64,000 bases of DNA from Pectobacterium zantedeschiae (GCF_004137795.1 NZ_NWTM01000001.1:2097229-2161228); one strand, 5' to 3'; positions 1 through 9,481 are shown, numbered from the stretch's first letter. A program made the numbers and translations. Notes: a model not told the origin generated them from the sequence alone.

Positions 1-554
1 TCATCGCTATTAATCAGCGCGCCAGCCTGAGTGCGTGGCACCAGCGATCCGTCAGGCTGATAGCAGCGATCGGCGAACACTTCCTGACGCGTCTCTAACC
101 CCAACCGTTTCCCGGCGCGGATCAACTCACTTCCCGCCAGTCCAACCAGGCGTAACGCAGGGTTAACGACCTTCACCGCCTTGGCTATCGCATCAGCCAG
201 TGCCGCTTCGCTCGCAGCCTGATTGTAAAGCATACCGTGGGGCTTAACGTGGGACAGCGTTCCCCCCTCAGCAGCGACGATCGCGCTAAGTGCGCCTAGT
301 TGATACACCATTTGTGCAAAGACAATTTCCGCAGGCACATTCATTGCCTTACGGCCAAAATTTTCACGATCGGGGAAACTGGGATGTGCGCCAAGCGCGA
401 CGCCATAGCCCATTCCCCAGCGTACTGACTGACGCATGGTTTGCGCGTCACCCGCGTGAAATCCACAGGCAATATTGGCAGAGGTCACCAGCTTGAGCAG
501 CGCTTCGTCATGCTCACCGCCCTCTCCCAGATCGGCATTCAGATCAATAATCAT
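1..554 (-). CDS. pxpA: 5-oxoprolinase subunit A (LamB/YcsF family), partial
   Basis: Partial gene: the first 184 codons are present and the C-terminus lies beyond the left edge. The family is about 245 residues long. PxpA works with PxpB and PxpC in the cytoplasm to hydrolyse 5-oxoproline to glutamate with ATP. Reading the minus strand from the ATG at 554 gives [17 protein letters not shown], then [12 protein letters not shown] near residues 27-38 and [13 protein letters not shown] near 57-69, all LamB/YcsF hallmarks. The start overlaps the end of pxpC by 11 bases, so the two are probably translationally coupled. It is the last gene seen of a minus-strand pxpB-pxpC-pxpA operon. Confidence 0.93.
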   Translation of the reverse strand, partial: MIIDLNADLGEGGEHDEALLKLVTSANIACGFHAGDAQTMRQSVRWGMGYGVALGAHPSFPDRENFGRKAMNVPAEIVFAQMVYQLGALSAIVAAEGGTLSHVKPHGMLYNQAASEAALADAIAKAVKVVNPALRLVGLAGSELIRAGKRLGLETRQEVFADRCYQPDGSLVPRTQAGALINSD

Positions 555-1488
555 GCAGCCTCCACGCCAGTTGTTCGAGGTAACGCCGCTGTTCATCAGC
601 AGCTTTTTGCGCCTGAGCCTGCGTACAGTGAATAAAATGTATCGGTTCACCGAGTCGAATTTGTGCCAGATGGAACAGATCTGCTTCGATCACACTCGCA
701 ATACGCGGATAACCACCGGTTGTCTGCGCATCCGCCAGCAGTACGATAGGGTGGCCATTATGTGGAACTTGTACGACACCCGGTAGCAGCCCATGTGATG
801 GTAGTTCGCGAGGTTTATTGCCTGATGATGTGGTGCGCTGTAGCTCGGCACCCAGTAAACGGTAACCCATACGATTACTTTGCGGACTCAACTGCCAAGA
901 GGTTCGCCAGAACAACTCCTGCATCTCGTCGCCGAATTCCTGATACTCCGGTCCCGGTAATGCCCGCACGCGGTTGCTGAATAACAGCTGCTTGATACCA
1001 ATTTCTCGCGTTAGTTCGCGAGTCGGCGTTCCCAGCGGAAGCTCATCTCCATCCATGAGTAAACGTCCGTCAAAACCACCGAATCCGGCTTTCAAATCGG
1101 TACTACGTGAACCCAGTGCTTCCGGCACGTCCACACCGCCAGACAAGGCCAGATAGCTGCGCATTCCGTTACGCGGCATACGCATTTTCAACGTTTGCCC
1201 CGGCTTCGCGGCGAAACGCCAGCCAGTCCAGAGCGGCTTTCCATCCAGTTCGGCATGGCAGTCTGCACCGGTCAGCGCCACCCAGCAGGCCGTCGTGAAC
1301 GTTGCGGTAAACTTGCCCAGTGTAATTTCCAGCGCAGCGGCGTTATCGTCGTTGCCCACCAGCAGATTGGCCATTTTCAGGGCAGGCAGATCGAGTGCTC
1401 CTGACTGGCTGATACCCAAACGACGAAAACCGACGCGACCACCGTCCTGCACCGAAGTATGCAATCCTGCATGGATAACTTTCAGCAT
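544..1488 (-). CDS. pxpC: 5-oxoprolinase subunit C (carboxyltransferase-like)
   Basis: A 314-residue cytoplasmic protein of the biotin-dependent carboxyltransferase-like family (former YbgK), a partner of PxpB and PxpA in ATP-dependent 5-oxoproline cleavage. The N-terminus has the family motif [17 protein letters not shown] near residues 18-34. The C-terminal part has [20 protein letters not shown] near 245-264. Length is usual for the family. The ATG at 1488 overlaps the end of pxpB by 7 bases, and its own stop overlaps the pxpA start, as expected for a tightly coupled three-subunit enzyme. No damage is seen. Confidence 0.95.
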   Translation of the reverse strand: MLKVIHAGLHTSVQDGGRVGFRRLGISQSGALDLPALKMANLLVGNDDNAAALEITLGKFTATFTTACWVALTGADCHAELDGKPLWTGWRFAAKPGQTLKMRMPRNGMRSYLALSGGVDVPEALGSRSTDLKAGFGGFDGRLLMDGDELPLGTPTRELTREIGIKQLLFSNRVRALPGPEYQEFGDEMQELFWRTSWQLSPQSNRMGYRLLGAELQRTTSSGNKPRELPSHGLLPGVVQVPHNGHPIVLLADAQTTGGYPRIASVIEADLFHLAQIRLGEPIHFIHCTQAQAQKAADEQRRYLEQLAWRLHDY

Positions 1489-2138
1489 ACCCCCTCCTTC
1501 TGTGGCACAAACCGAACGTTATCTCCAGGGCGCAGCAGCGTTGGCGGCATCGTTTGTGGGTTGAATAGCGTCAATGAAGTCTGGCCAATCAACTGCCAGC
1601 CGCCCGGTGTTGCCAGCGGATAAATCCCCGTCTGTGCACCACCAATCCCGACCGATCCCGCTGGCACTCGCAGGCGTGGTTCAGCACGACGCGGCATATG
1701 TAATTTCTCATTTAATCCGCCGAGATAGGCAAACCCCGGTTGGAAACCCAAAAAGTAAACCACGTACTGTACGGCCGCATGCGCTTCTACAACCTGACTC
1801 TCACTCAGGCCGCTATGAACGGCAACCTCTGCCAGATCCGGCCCCGCCTCACCACCATAAATGACAGGAATGTCGATATCTCGTGGATCAAACACCAGCG
1901 ATTCGCTTTCTTCCCACCAGCTCTGCAAACGCTCAATCGCATCCAGCGCCACCTGTTGCGGATGCGCCAACAGCACCGTCAGGTTGTTCATACCCGGAAT
2001 CGCTTCCAGCACCTCTTCATGGTGATTCAGGCGCTCGGCAAGCCCCCATATCCGCTGCTGGCTCTCCAGAGACATTGGCGGTTCCAGTTCCAGTACGACA
2101 GCCCTCTCGCCCAGAAGATAACACCGTGCTCGTTGCAA
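1482..2138 (-). CDS. pxpB: 5-oxoprolinase subunit B (KipI-like)
   Basis: A 218-residue protein of the KipI/allophanate hydrolase subunit 1 family (former YbgJ), first gene of the pxpBCA set. Family motifs are [14 protein letters not shown] near residues 128-141 and [14 protein letters not shown] near 175-188. The start is a TTG at 2138, supported by a strong AGGAGG Shine-Dalgarno six bases upstream; no ATG fits as well. Members of this family were first known as inhibitors of sporulation kinases in Bacillus, but with pxpC and pxpA alongside the 5-oxoprolinase role is the better reading. A gap of 156 bases separates it from ybgI upstream. Confidence 0.94.
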   Translation of the reverse strand: MQRARCYLLGERAVVLELEPPMSLESQQRIWGLAERLNHHEEVLEAIPGMNNLTVLLAHPQQVALDAIERLQSWWEESESLVFDPRDIDIPVIYGGEAGPDLAEVAVHSGLSESQVVEAHAAVQYVVYFLGFQPGFAYLGGLNEKLHMPRRAEPRLRVPAGSVGIGGAQTGIYPLATPGGWQLIGQTSLTLFNPQTMPPTLLRPGDNVRFVPQKEGVC

Positions 2139-2294
2139 TCTTTCCTCCTGAATCGCGTTTTATCCGTCATGGTGAACATGGCTAAATGATTAGCGTAGCT
2201 TACTGATATATTTTCTTCTCAAGAACCAAGCAATAACAATGCCAACATGCAAAATACATCAGCATTCCTGTGCTATACCGATACTTTCAGCCCA

Positions 2295-3038
2295 TCAAGC
2301 CGGGTTGGGAATATCAATGAATGTCACATCAAAACCATGTTGTTCCGCCAACCATTCACCCAACGCGCGAATGCCGCCGCGCTCGGTAGCATGGTGTCCG
2401 GCAGCAAAGAAGTGCAGCCCCATCTCGCGAGCAATATGGATGGTTTGCTCAGACACTTCACCAGTAATAAAGGCATCGACCCCAAATCGGGCGGCTTGTT
2501 CAATAAACCCCTGACCGCCACCGGTACACCAGGCCACACGCTGTATCTGTTGCGGTGCATTATCCCCACAATGCAGCACGCTGCGCCCCAGCCGTTTTTC
2601 CAGGCGACGGCAAAACGCATCTGCTGTCATCGGTTGTGCCAGTTCGCCATACGGCACGAGCGGTTCGATCATGCCCTGCACCTGAATTTCCAGCAAAGCC
2701 GCCAGCTGTGCGTTGTTCCCTAATTCCGGGTGTGCATCTAACGGCAGATGATAGCCATACAGGTTGATATCATTAAGCAGCAGCGTTTTCAGCCGGTTAC
2801 GCTTCATGCCGCAAACAATCTGCGGTTCGTTTTTCCAAAAATAGCCGTGATGAACCAGAATCGCATCGGCCTGCTTCTCTACCGCCGCATCCAGCAGCGC
2901 TTGTGAGGCGGTGACTCCCGTCACAATACGTTTTACTTCCGCACGCCCCTCAACCTGTAAACCGTTAGGCGCGTAGTCCTGAAACGTCCCCGTACTCAGC
3001 TTCTCGTTAATGATTCTTTCCAGTTCCGTATTACGCAT
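2295..3038 (-). CDS. ybgI: Nif3-like dinuclear metal-centre protein YbgI
   Basis: A 247-residue Nif3/NIF3-like (DUF34) protein, the same length as E. coli YbgI. Structures of the family show a toroidal hexamer with a two-metal site; the reaction is not firmly established. Likely metal ligands are in LVHHGYFW near residues 62-69 and in ITGEVSEQ and AAGHHATERGG near 187-220. The ATG at 3038 (MRNTELERII) fits the family start; longer upstream in-frame starts fall inside phrB. It overlaps the end of phrB by 8 bases. E. coli has the same order: phrB, ybgI, pxpB, pxpC, pxpA. Confidence 0.93.
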   Translation of the reverse strand: MRNTELERIINEKLSTGTFQDYAPNGLQVEGRAEVKRIVTGVTASQALLDAAVEKQADAILVHHGYFWKNEPQIVCGMKRNRLKTLLLNDINLYGYHLPLDAHPELGNNAQLAALLEIQVQGMIEPLVPYGELAQPMTADAFCRRLEKRLGRSVLHCGDNAPQQIQRVAWCTGGGQGFIEQAARFGVDAFITGEVSEQTIHIAREMGLHFFAAGHHATERGGIRALGEWLAEQHGFDVTFIDIPNPA

Positions 3039-4509
3039 ACTTATTTTTCTCTTCTCGATCGTTATTCGCCATGCCGATATTCTTTGCCGCTTCAAACGCC
3101 GCCAGCGTATCCTGACGAGCTGTTTTGTGGTCAACGATTGGCAGCGGATAGTTCAGCTTAACGTGTTGTTTGTCTGCCCAGCGATGGGGCTGATGAATGT
3201 CTTTATCCGGCACGGCGACCAGTTCGGGTAGCCAGTGACGAATAAACCGACCGTCAGGATCGAAACGCTCACCCTGCGTTGTCGGATTAAAAATACGAAA
3301 ATAAGGTGCCGCATCGGTGCCCGTCGACGCCGCCCACTGCCAGCCGCCGTTATTCGCCGCCAAATCGCCATCCAGTAACTGTGACATAAAGTAGCGCTCG
3401 CCTTCACGCCAATCGAGCAGCAAATCTTTGACAAGAAAACTGGCGCAGATCATACGCAGTCGATTATGCATCCACCCCGTTTCATTCAGTTGACGCATCG
3501 CCGCATCCACAATCGGATAACCCGTTTTACCCTGTTGCCAGGCGGCTAAATCCTCAGGAGAGGATCGCCACTTCACCCACTGCGTCCACGCGGTGAAGGG
3601 TCGGTGTTTACACAACTGCGGCCAGGACACGATCAGGTGACGGTAAAACTCACGCCAGACTAGCTCGTTAAACCAGGTAAATGCCCCGCCCTCACGCCGT
3701 TCCAGCATCTCCGGGCATTCGGCACGCAGGCGGTTAAAACATTGGCGCGGCGATACAATTCCAAGTGCCAGATACGGAGACAGTTTGCTGGTGCCGGGCA
3801 GCGCGGGGAAATCCCGCTGCCGATCGTAATCCTGAACCTGCTCGCGGCAAAAACGGCGCAACTGCTGTAATGCAGCACGTTCGCCGCAGGGGAAATCATC
3901 ACTATCCACCTCGCACAGCGGATAGCTGAACGGCACTAATGCCGCCGTGTTATTGATCGGCTCACCGCGTGCGTCCGGTGCAGGTACACACGTCGAATCC
4001 GCTTCCAACAGGCGCTTGATAAAAGCCTGACGAAATGGCGTGAACACTTTATACATCTCGCCATTGCCCGTCAGCACGCTGCCCGGCGGCAGCAACAGGC
4101 TGTCATGATAGCCATGACAAATCACGCTATCGGCCAGACGATCTTTCACCTGCTTATCACGCAGGCGCTCGTTAATTTCATACTGGTAATTGTAGAAAAG
4201 ATCGGTGGCCTGCTGCTGCGCACAAAACTGCACCAGCCAGTCAACCGACGCGGAAAAGTCAGCGCATTCGTGGTAGTGCAGCGGGATGCCTTTTTCGGCC
4301 AGCGCGTGCTGTACCAACGTCAGGTTCTCTAGCAGAAAGGCAGCCTGACGCGGTGCCATAACGTGCTTTTCCCATTGTGCAGGCGTCGCAATAAATACCG
4401 CCAGCACGGTCGCATTCGGATTCTGACAAGCCGAGTACAGCGCCAGATTATCGGTAATGCGCAGGTCATTACGCAGCCAGACTACATGTGTAACACCATG
4501 CGAGATCAT
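3031..4509 (-). CDS. phrB: Deoxyribodipyrimidine photolyase
   Basis: A 492-residue class I CPD photolyase that repairs UV-induced cyclobutane pyrimidine dimers using blue light, reduced FAD and an antenna cofactor. The N-terminal antenna domain begins with VVWLRNDLRITDN near residues 9-21. The C-terminal FAD domain has WFNELVWREFYRH, MRQLNETGWMHNRLRM and NGGWQWAASTGTDAAPYFR, where the tryptophans and FAD contacts of the family lie. Length is slightly above the usual 472, mostly from a C-terminal tail. It lies between the ybgA-like gene and ybgI on the same strand, as in E. coli. Confidence 0.96.
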   Translation of the reverse strand: MISHGVTHVVWLRNDLRITDNLALYSACQNPNATVLAVFIATPAQWEKHVMAPRQAAFLLENLTLVQHALAEKGIPLHYHECADFSASVDWLVQFCAQQQATDLFYNYQYEINERLRDKQVKDRLADSVICHGYHDSLLLPPGSVLTGNGEMYKVFTPFRQAFIKRLLEADSTCVPAPDARGEPINNTAALVPFSYPLCEVDSDDFPCGERAALQQLRRFCREQVQDYDRQRDFPALPGTSKLSPYLALGIVSPRQCFNRLRAECPEMLERREGGAFTWFNELVWREFYRHLIVSWPQLCKHRPFTAWTQWVKWRSSPEDLAAWQQGKTGYPIVDAAMRQLNETGWMHNRLRMICASFLVKDLLLDWREGERYFMSQLLDGDLAANNGGWQWAASTGTDAAPYFRIFNPTTQGERFDPDGRFIRHWLPELVAVPDKDIHQPHRWADKQHVKLNYPLPIVDHKTARQDTLAAFEAAKNIGMANNDREEKNKYA

Positions 4510-4530
4510 GAAACTCCTTGGGCGGTCAAA

Positions 4531-5490
4531 CTAGTGTCCGTAACGCAAGCGTAATGCTTCCGGGTACGGCTCAAAGTAACGCTGTTGAGCCAGGTACGCA
4601 TCGGGGTATTCCGCCATATAATGTTTTAGCAACGTGATAGGAGCCAATAGCGGCTGCAAACCCTGCCGATAGCGATCGATAAGCTGTGCAAGTTCCTGCC
4701 GCTGTTGAGAACTCAGCTGACGTCGGAAGTAGCCCTGCACATGCATCAGCACATTGGTGTGATTGCGCCGCGTCGCAGGCGTCGACAACAGCTTCATCAG
4801 CCGCGCCCGGTATTCAACAACATAGTCTTCCAGCGATTCCCACTTATCGATCCCCGCAACAAACGGCCCCAGTTCACGATATTCCGGCTGGGAATGTGCC
4901 AGCAGCAGTAATTTATAGCGGCTATGAAAGGCAATGAGCGCACCACGACTCAGTCCGTTTTGCCATAGCTGATTCAGTTCGTGCAGCGCATAAACGCGTT
5001 CAATGAAATTTTCCCGTAAGCCGGGATCGTGCAGGCGCCCATCTTCCTCAACCGGTAGCCAGGGCATTTGCCGCATCAGTTCCTGCGTAAACAGGCCGAT
5101 TCCGCTTTTACGCGCATTCTTTTGCGCTTCATCGTAAATCTTCACGCGTTCCATACCGCAGCTTGGTGATTTGGCGCAGACGATATACCCGCATAAGTCC
5201 TGAAGCTGGCTGACTTTGTCAGCGGAAAACACCGCCATCTGCTGGGTGACATCCAGCGGCGAACCATTGCTGGCACGCAGTGTGATGTGGCTTTCCCCTT
5301 CTCGCACCAGCCTGAGCGCAGGACGAGGCACAGGTAAACCAATCGCCATTTCTGGGCAGACCGGTTCAAAACGAAAATAGGGAGCCAGTTGTTCAACGGC
5401 AAACGTCAGACGCTTGTGTCCGCCATCAAACCGCACGGGATTACCGAGCAGACAGGCGCTGATACCAACAGGGATGAGTTCGAGCGTCAT
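4531..5490 (-). CDS. ybgA: YbgA-like protein, DUF523 plus DUF1722
   Basis: A 319-residue protein with two domains. The N-terminal DUF523 part has GISACLLGNPVRFDGGHK near residues 8-25 and CAKSPSCGMERV near 103-114, with conserved cysteines. The DUF1722 part (about 160-300) has the RNHTNVLMHVQGYF segment. E. coli YbgA corresponds to the DUF1722 part and is also upstream of phrB; whole-gene fusions with DUF523 are common elsewhere. Biochemical function is not established; linkage to photolyase is recurrent and suggests a DNA-repair or cofactor link, but that is inference. Only 21 bases separate it from phrB, so they are probably co-transcribed. Confidence 0.88.
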   Translation of the reverse strand: MTLELIPVGISACLLGNPVRFDGGHKRLTFAVEQLAPYFRFEPVCPEMAIGLPVPRPALRLVREGESHITLRASNGSPLDVTQQMAVFSADKVSQLQDLCGYIVCAKSPSCGMERVKIYDEAQKNARKSGIGLFTQELMRQMPWLPVEEDGRLHDPGLRENFIERVYALHELNQLWQNGLSRGALIAFHSRYKLLLLAHSQPEYRELGPFVAGIDKWESLEDYVVEYRARLMKLLSTPATRRNHTNVLMHVQGYFRRQLSSQQRQELAQLIDRYRQGLQPLLAPITLLKHYMAEYPDAYLAQQRYFEPYPEALRLRYGH

Positions 5491-5905
5491 GATTTATCCT
5501 TATACCCGTCATATTTCAAGCTACAGTGCCTTGATGACATTTTGCAGACCTTCTCATCAGCATAGCGGATTTCACCACGATTCTGTGCAGTGACAGTGAA
5601 GAATAAAGTAATAAATCATGAGATTGATGGATTATGCCGAGCAAATGAGGCGGTTTTGTTTGCGACCAGAATTCATATCAGGAAGGTGTGCTTCAGCCAT
5701 CTTTTCATCTGTCATCAAATAGCCTTATTCCCCGATTACAATCCCCATTCCGATATAGAGTCCCAAAGAGGATACCCCATGTTTTTTCCCCTGCTTTACC
5801 GGCGGGACGCTTTCCTATGCCTTTTAAACTGGCAACCTAGAAGCGCTCGTCTGCTCCATCGATATCACAATGGATATCGCCTCCCGTTATTGCACGGAGG
5901 CGATG
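5491..5905. other. Divergent intergenic region, ybgA / ABC importer
   Basis: No gene is seen in this 415 bp divergent spacer. It holds a single end of the dispersed repeat family (5501-5526) beside the ybgA start. Close to the ABC ATPase ribosome-binding site is a perfect inverted repeat, CGATATC at 5860-5866 and GATATCG at 5873-5879, with a 6-base loop; this could be an operator or a leader hairpin. Promoters for both directions must lie here but I could not fix them. Confidence 0.6.
5501..5526. repeat. Solo end of dispersed repeat family B
   Basis: TATACCCGTCATATTTCAAG followed by CTACAG matches, on the opposite strand, the right-hand end seen in the elements ending at 7752 and 42460 and the left end of the element at 20741. 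No partner end is visible nearby, so this looks like a truncated or solo copy. Confidence 0.65.
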
Positions 5906-6598
5906 ATGACCACGGCTGAACTCGCTACACCTGCCGCGATTGCGATCGACAGATTATCCCACGCTTTCGCAGGAAAAACGGTTCTCGACTCGATCAGCCT
6001 CAATGTGCCGAAAGGCACCATTCTGGCTTTGCTAGGGCCTTCCGGCTGCGGCAAAAGCACATTACTAAAGTTGCTGGCCGGATTGTTACAGCCAGATGCG
6101 GGCACCATTCATTTTGGCGATCGTCAGGTTGCTGGCCATCAGCTATCCCTGCCACCTGAGCAACGCAATCTTGGCATGGTCTTTCAGGACTACGCACTGT
6201 GGCCACATATGACCGTGGCACAAAACGTCGGGTTCCCACTGCTGATGAGGAAGGTTCCGCGCGATATCTGCCGCCAACGCGTTGACGTCACGCTAGCGCG
6301 CGTCGGTCTGGCTGATTTTGGCGATCGCAAACCGGCCGATTTATCCGGCGGTCAGCAACAGCGAGTCGCACTGGCGCGCGCCATTATCGCGGAACCAAAC
6401 ATCCTGTTATTTGATGAACCGTTATCCAATCTCGACCGGGATCTACGTGAATCGCTTTGTCAGGAGATGGCGTCACTCTTACGCCATCTTGGTACCACCG
6501 CCGTGTATGTCACCCATGACAGAGACGAAGCCAACATACTGGCGCACCGCATTGTTCACATGTCGCAAGGCCACATTACTGATATCACCACACGTTAA
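5906..6598 (+). CDS. ABC transporter ATP-binding protein (ferric/phosphonate type)
   Basis: A 230-residue cytoplasmic ATPase that powers the importer encoded with the next two genes. Walker A GPSGCGKST is near residues 44-52, the Q-loop in MVFQDYALWPHMTVAQN, the signature LSGGQQQR, Walker B ILLFDEPLSNLD, and the H-loop in TAVYVTHDRDEA. It is shorter than FbpC/PotA-type ATPases because the C-terminal regulatory (TOBE) domain is missing. The start at 5906 is chosen because GGAGG at 5896-5900 is 5 bases upstream; an in-frame ATG three bases earlier is too close. The binding-protein gene follows after 17 bases. Confidence 0.9.
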   Translation: MTTAELATPAAIAIDRLSHAFAGKTVLDSISLNVPKGTILALLGPSGCGKSTLLKLLAGLLQPDAGTIHFGDRQVAGHQLSLPPEQRNLGMVFQDYALWPHMTVAQNVGFPLLMRKVPRDICRQRVDVTLARVGLADFGDRKPADLSGGQQQRVALARAIIAEPNILLFDEPLSNLDRDLRESLCQEMASLLRHLGTTAVYVTHDRDEANILAHRIVHMSQGHITDITTR

Positions 6599-6615
6599 TT
6601 TTGGGGAAAAATGCA

Positions 6616-7596
6616 ATGAAAAACACACTGTTTACCATGAATCAACGAGGCATCATTATGGGTATAGCCCTCTCATTAGCAGCGGTGGCAGGCAGCGCAC
6701 ATGCCCTGACGCTGTACACCGCCGGACCAGGAGCACTGGCAAAGAAACTGGCAGCAGGTTATGAAAAGCAGACTGGCGTGAAAGTCGATGTTTTTCAGGC
6801 AACAACCGGTAAAGTCATGGCCCGACTGGAAGCCGAGCAGGCCAATCCACGTGCCGATGTTCTGATTTCTGCGTCGTGGGATACCGCAACAGATTTGCAG
6901 CAACGAGGTTGGCTGTTGGCGTTTGATAGCCCGAATGCAGCCACCGTGCCTGCACAGTTCAAAACCCCGTTCTACGTGGCACAGGGCATTTCCGCGCTTG
7001 GTATTGTATGGAATAGCAAAAGCGGCACCCCAGAACCCAAAGACTGGAGCGACCTCACCAAACCTGAATTTAAAGATAAAGTCACGACACCCGATCCCGC
7101 ACTGTCCGGCGCCTCACTCGATCTGCTGATTGGTTTGCAAAATGCGGAAAAAGATAAAGCCTGGGAAATGTTCGATCGCTTAAAAGCCAACGGCATGATC
7201 ATCGCAGGCCCGAACGCACAGGCATTAACCCCAGTGTTGCAAGGCGCGAAAGCCGCTGTTTTCGGTGCAGTGGACTACGTTTCTTACGGCAGTATGGAGT
7301 CTGGCGAATCCATTAAAGTCATCTTCCCTTCCAGTGGTACCGTCATTGCCCCTCGCCCAATGATGATCCTGAAAAGCAGTAAGAACCAGCAGCAGGCAAA
7401 AGACTTCATCAACTACATGCTGTCGCCTGAAGGCCAGAAAGCCGTGGCAGAAGCCTGGCTGATGCCAGCACGCCAGGACATTGAAGCCAAGCGACCTCTG
7501 TTTAAGAACCTGACGTTGTTGCCGGAAGGCGATAGCGCTTCAGCTTCCCGTGCGGCCGTTCTCGATCGCTTTGCCGCCTTGTTTGGTCAGCGCTAA
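6616..7596 (+). CDS. Periplasmic substrate-binding protein of Fe3+/2-aminoethylphosphonate-type ABC importer
   Basis: A 326-residue exported protein. The N-terminus is a signal peptide (basic start, hydrophobic run IIMGIALSLAAVAGSAHA, cleavage near AHA-LT). The mature part begins LTLYTAGPGALAKKLAAGYE and has the type-2 periplasmic fold signature of the AfuA/FbpA/PhnS group, including PRADVLISASWDTAT and SGTVIAPRPMMILKSSKN near the C-terminus. These features do not decide between ferric iron and a phosphonate or other organic ligand. The start at 6616 has GGGGAA seven bases upstream. The gene lies between the ATPase and the fused permease, an unusual internal order. Confidence 0.88.
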   Translation: MKNTLFTMNQRGIIMGIALSLAAVAGSAHALTLYTAGPGALAKKLAAGYEKQTGVKVDVFQATTGKVMARLEAEQANPRADVLISASWDTATDLQQRGWLLAFDSPNAATVPAQFKTPFYVAQGISALGIVWNSKSGTPEPKDWSDLTKPEFKDKVTTPDPALSGASLDLLIGLQNAEKDKAWEMFDRLKANGMIIAGPNAQALTPVLQGAKAAVFGAVDYVSYGSMESGESIKVIFPSSGTVIAPRPMMILKSSKNQQQAKDFINYMLSPEGQKAVAEAWLMPARQDIEAKRPLFKNLTLLPEGDSASASRAAVLDRFAALFGQR

Positions 7597-7613
7597 GCCT
7601 GTTCATTCATGAC

Positions 7614-7752
7614 ATACCCTGGATAGTTCGAGCGGCAGGACACCATGTTCGCGTTTTGAACAACGCGATATTTCTGAGCAATACACGCATGAATCCACGG
7701 AGGGATCGAGCAGCTAAGCGAATGCTCATACAGCTTGAAGTATAACGAGTAT
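7614..7752. repeat. Dispersed repeat family B element, 139 bp
   Basis: It lies between the binding protein and permease genes of the importer. The left end ATACCCTGGATAGTTCGAG and right end CAGCTTGAAGTATAACGAGT match the ends of the 270 bp element at 42191-42460. The inner parts also match in short blocks, for example CGTTTTGAACAACGC and the GCAGGACA next to the left end. No reading frame is carried. Confidence 0.75.
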
Positions 7753-7796
7753 CGATAATGCCTTGCTGACAACAGTCAGCAAGGCTGGAGTATCAA

Positions 7797-9452
7797 ATGA
7801 ACAAGTTTGCTTTACTGCCACTGCTGACGGTGGCGGTACTTTTTACCCTGGTTGGCATTCCCGTATTGTTCGTTACGCTACAGGCGATCTTCCCCAATTT
7901 GGGAGCGGGTTCTTTTTCCAATCCGTTCTCAACCTTTGCGGACGTTTTCGCGCAGGCACGTCTGTTTGCGTTGTTGAAAAATACACTGCTGCTTGGACTG
8001 GGTGTTGCCCTGTGTTGTGCGGTAATTGCTATTCCACTCGGTGCATTGCGCGGACTCTTTGCGCTACCGCTGGCAAGATTTTGGGATTTACTGTTTCTCA
8101 TTCCATTCCTGATCCCACCTTATATCGCCGGACTCTCGTGGATGCTGGCTCTACAGCCAAGGGGGTATGCCGAACAGATATTACCGATTCAACTGGGCGA
8201 GACCCTGTTTTCATTGCCCGGCATGATTGGCGTAATGACGCTGAATATTTTCCCGGTAGTCTATTTCGCCGTTTCACGCAGTATGGCCGCGAGCGGAAAC
8301 CGCCTTGCCGATGTCGCACGCGTTCACGGTGCCAGCAGCTGGCAGGCATTCTTGCGGGTCACGCTGCCGCTGTCGCTACCTGCAACAGCGGCCAGCCTGC
8401 TACTCGCTTTCACACTGGCGATCGAAGAGTACGGTATACCCGCAGCACTAGGATCGCGTGCGGGTATTCAGGTATTGACGACAAATATTGAGCAGCGTCT
8501 GGCGGACTGGCCAATCGATCTCTCCGGCTCAGCGGTGTTGTCTTTGCTGCTGGTTGCTATCGCGCTCTGCGCATTTACCCTACAGCGAGCGATTGTCGCC
8601 GGTAGCAATGTGGAAACGACCACAGGCAAACCCGCCGCTATTGTTACTCGTCCATTAGGAATATGGCGCTGGCCAGTATTAATGCTGTTTAGCGTTGTCG
8701 GGCTGCTGGCGGTAGGAATTCCACTTGCCTCCATGCTGATTACGGCGTTTTCTGCCACCATTTCTAGCGCGATTTCCTGGCAAAATTTAACCTGGCAGCA
8801 CTTCACCATGTTGGTTGATTACGAAAACGAAGCGCTACCAGCACTGACGACCAGTTTGGGGCTGGCTGTCGGCAGTGCTTTACTGACGGGAACGGTCGGC
8901 TTCCTCGCAGCCTGGTTTGTCGTCGCCAAGCGTATTCGAGGTGCGGCGGTACTGGATGGGCTGTCGATGCTACCTGCTGCACTGCCGGGAATTGTTGTCG
9001 GGGTGGGATTGATTCTTGCCTGGAATCAAAGCTTCTGGCCGATAACGCCCTATAACACCTGGGTGATTTTGCTACTGTCATACAGTTGCCTGCTTCTCCC
9101 CTATCCCGTTCGCTATAGCAGTGCCGCATTGGCGCAAATCGGCAGTAATTTAGAGTCAGCAGCGCGCGTTCACGGTGCTAGCGCAATGGCGGCATTACGG
9201 CTGATTGTTTTCCCGCTGGTATTTCCCAGTCTGCTGGCAGCCATGATGTTGGTCTTTGCCGTCGCATCGCGCGAGCTGGTGACGTCACTCTTGCTATCAC
9301 CTGCTGGCGTGCAGACCGTGTCCATTTTTGTCTGGCGTCAGTTCGAGCAAGGTTCTGTCGGAGATGGTATGGCGATGGCAAGCGTTGCGGTATTTATCAG
9401 CCTATCGGTAATGTTGCTGGCGTTAAGATTTCATTCGCTAAAAACAAAATAA
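7797..9452 (+). CDS. Fused ABC transporter permease (two BPD_transp_1 domains)
   Basis: A 551-residue inner-membrane permease with about 12 hydrophobic segments, made of two tandem binding-protein-dependent permease domains (about residues 1-260 and 280-551), as in FbpB/SfuB-type ferric permeases. Each half carries an EAA-like loop: ADVARVHGASSWQAFLRVTL near 165-184 and ESAARVHGASAMAALRLIVF near 455-474. It completes the importer begun at 5906, but is separated from the binding-protein gene by a 200 bp gap holding a repeat element. The start ATG at 7797 has GGAG seven bases before it. Ligand unknown. Confidence 0.9.
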   Translation: MNKFALLPLLTVAVLFTLVGIPVLFVTLQAIFPNLGAGSFSNPFSTFADVFAQARLFALLKNTLLLGLGVALCCAVIAIPLGALRGLFALPLARFWDLLFLIPFLIPPYIAGLSWMLALQPRGYAEQILPIQLGETLFSLPGMIGVMTLNIFPVVYFAVSRSMAASGNRLADVARVHGASSWQAFLRVTLPLSLPATAASLLLAFTLAIEEYGIPAALGSRAGIQVLTTNIEQRLADWPIDLSGSAVLSLLLVAIALCAFTLQRAIVAGSNVETTTGKPAAIVTRPLGIWRWPVLMLFSVVGLLAVGIPLASMLITAFSATISSAISWQNLTWQHFTMLVDYENEALPALTTSLGLAVGSALLTGTVGFLAAWFVVAKRIRGAAVLDGLSMLPAALPGIVVGVGLILAWNQSFWPITPYNTWVILLLSYSCLLLPYPVRYSSAALAQIGSNLESAARVHGASAMAALRLIVFPLVFPSLLAAMMLVFAVASRELVTSLLLSPAGVQTVSIFVWRQFEQGSVGDGMAMASVAVFISLSVMLLALRFHSLKTK

Positions 9453-9481
9453 GCGCCAAATCCATAACAGAAATGGCGCTT
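9451..9481. terminator. Hairpin at end of the ABC importer operon
   Basis: AAGCGCCA at 9451-9458 pairs with TGGCGCTT at 9474-9481, starting at the permease stop codon. There is no clear T-run after it on the plus strand, so termination is possible rather than shown. Confidence 0.4.

Noticed and set aside
7763-8491. 242-codon plus-strand frame overlapping the permease gene start
   Set aside because: The permease frame has clear membrane segments and EAA loops; this alternative is cysteine- and arginine-rich without structure.
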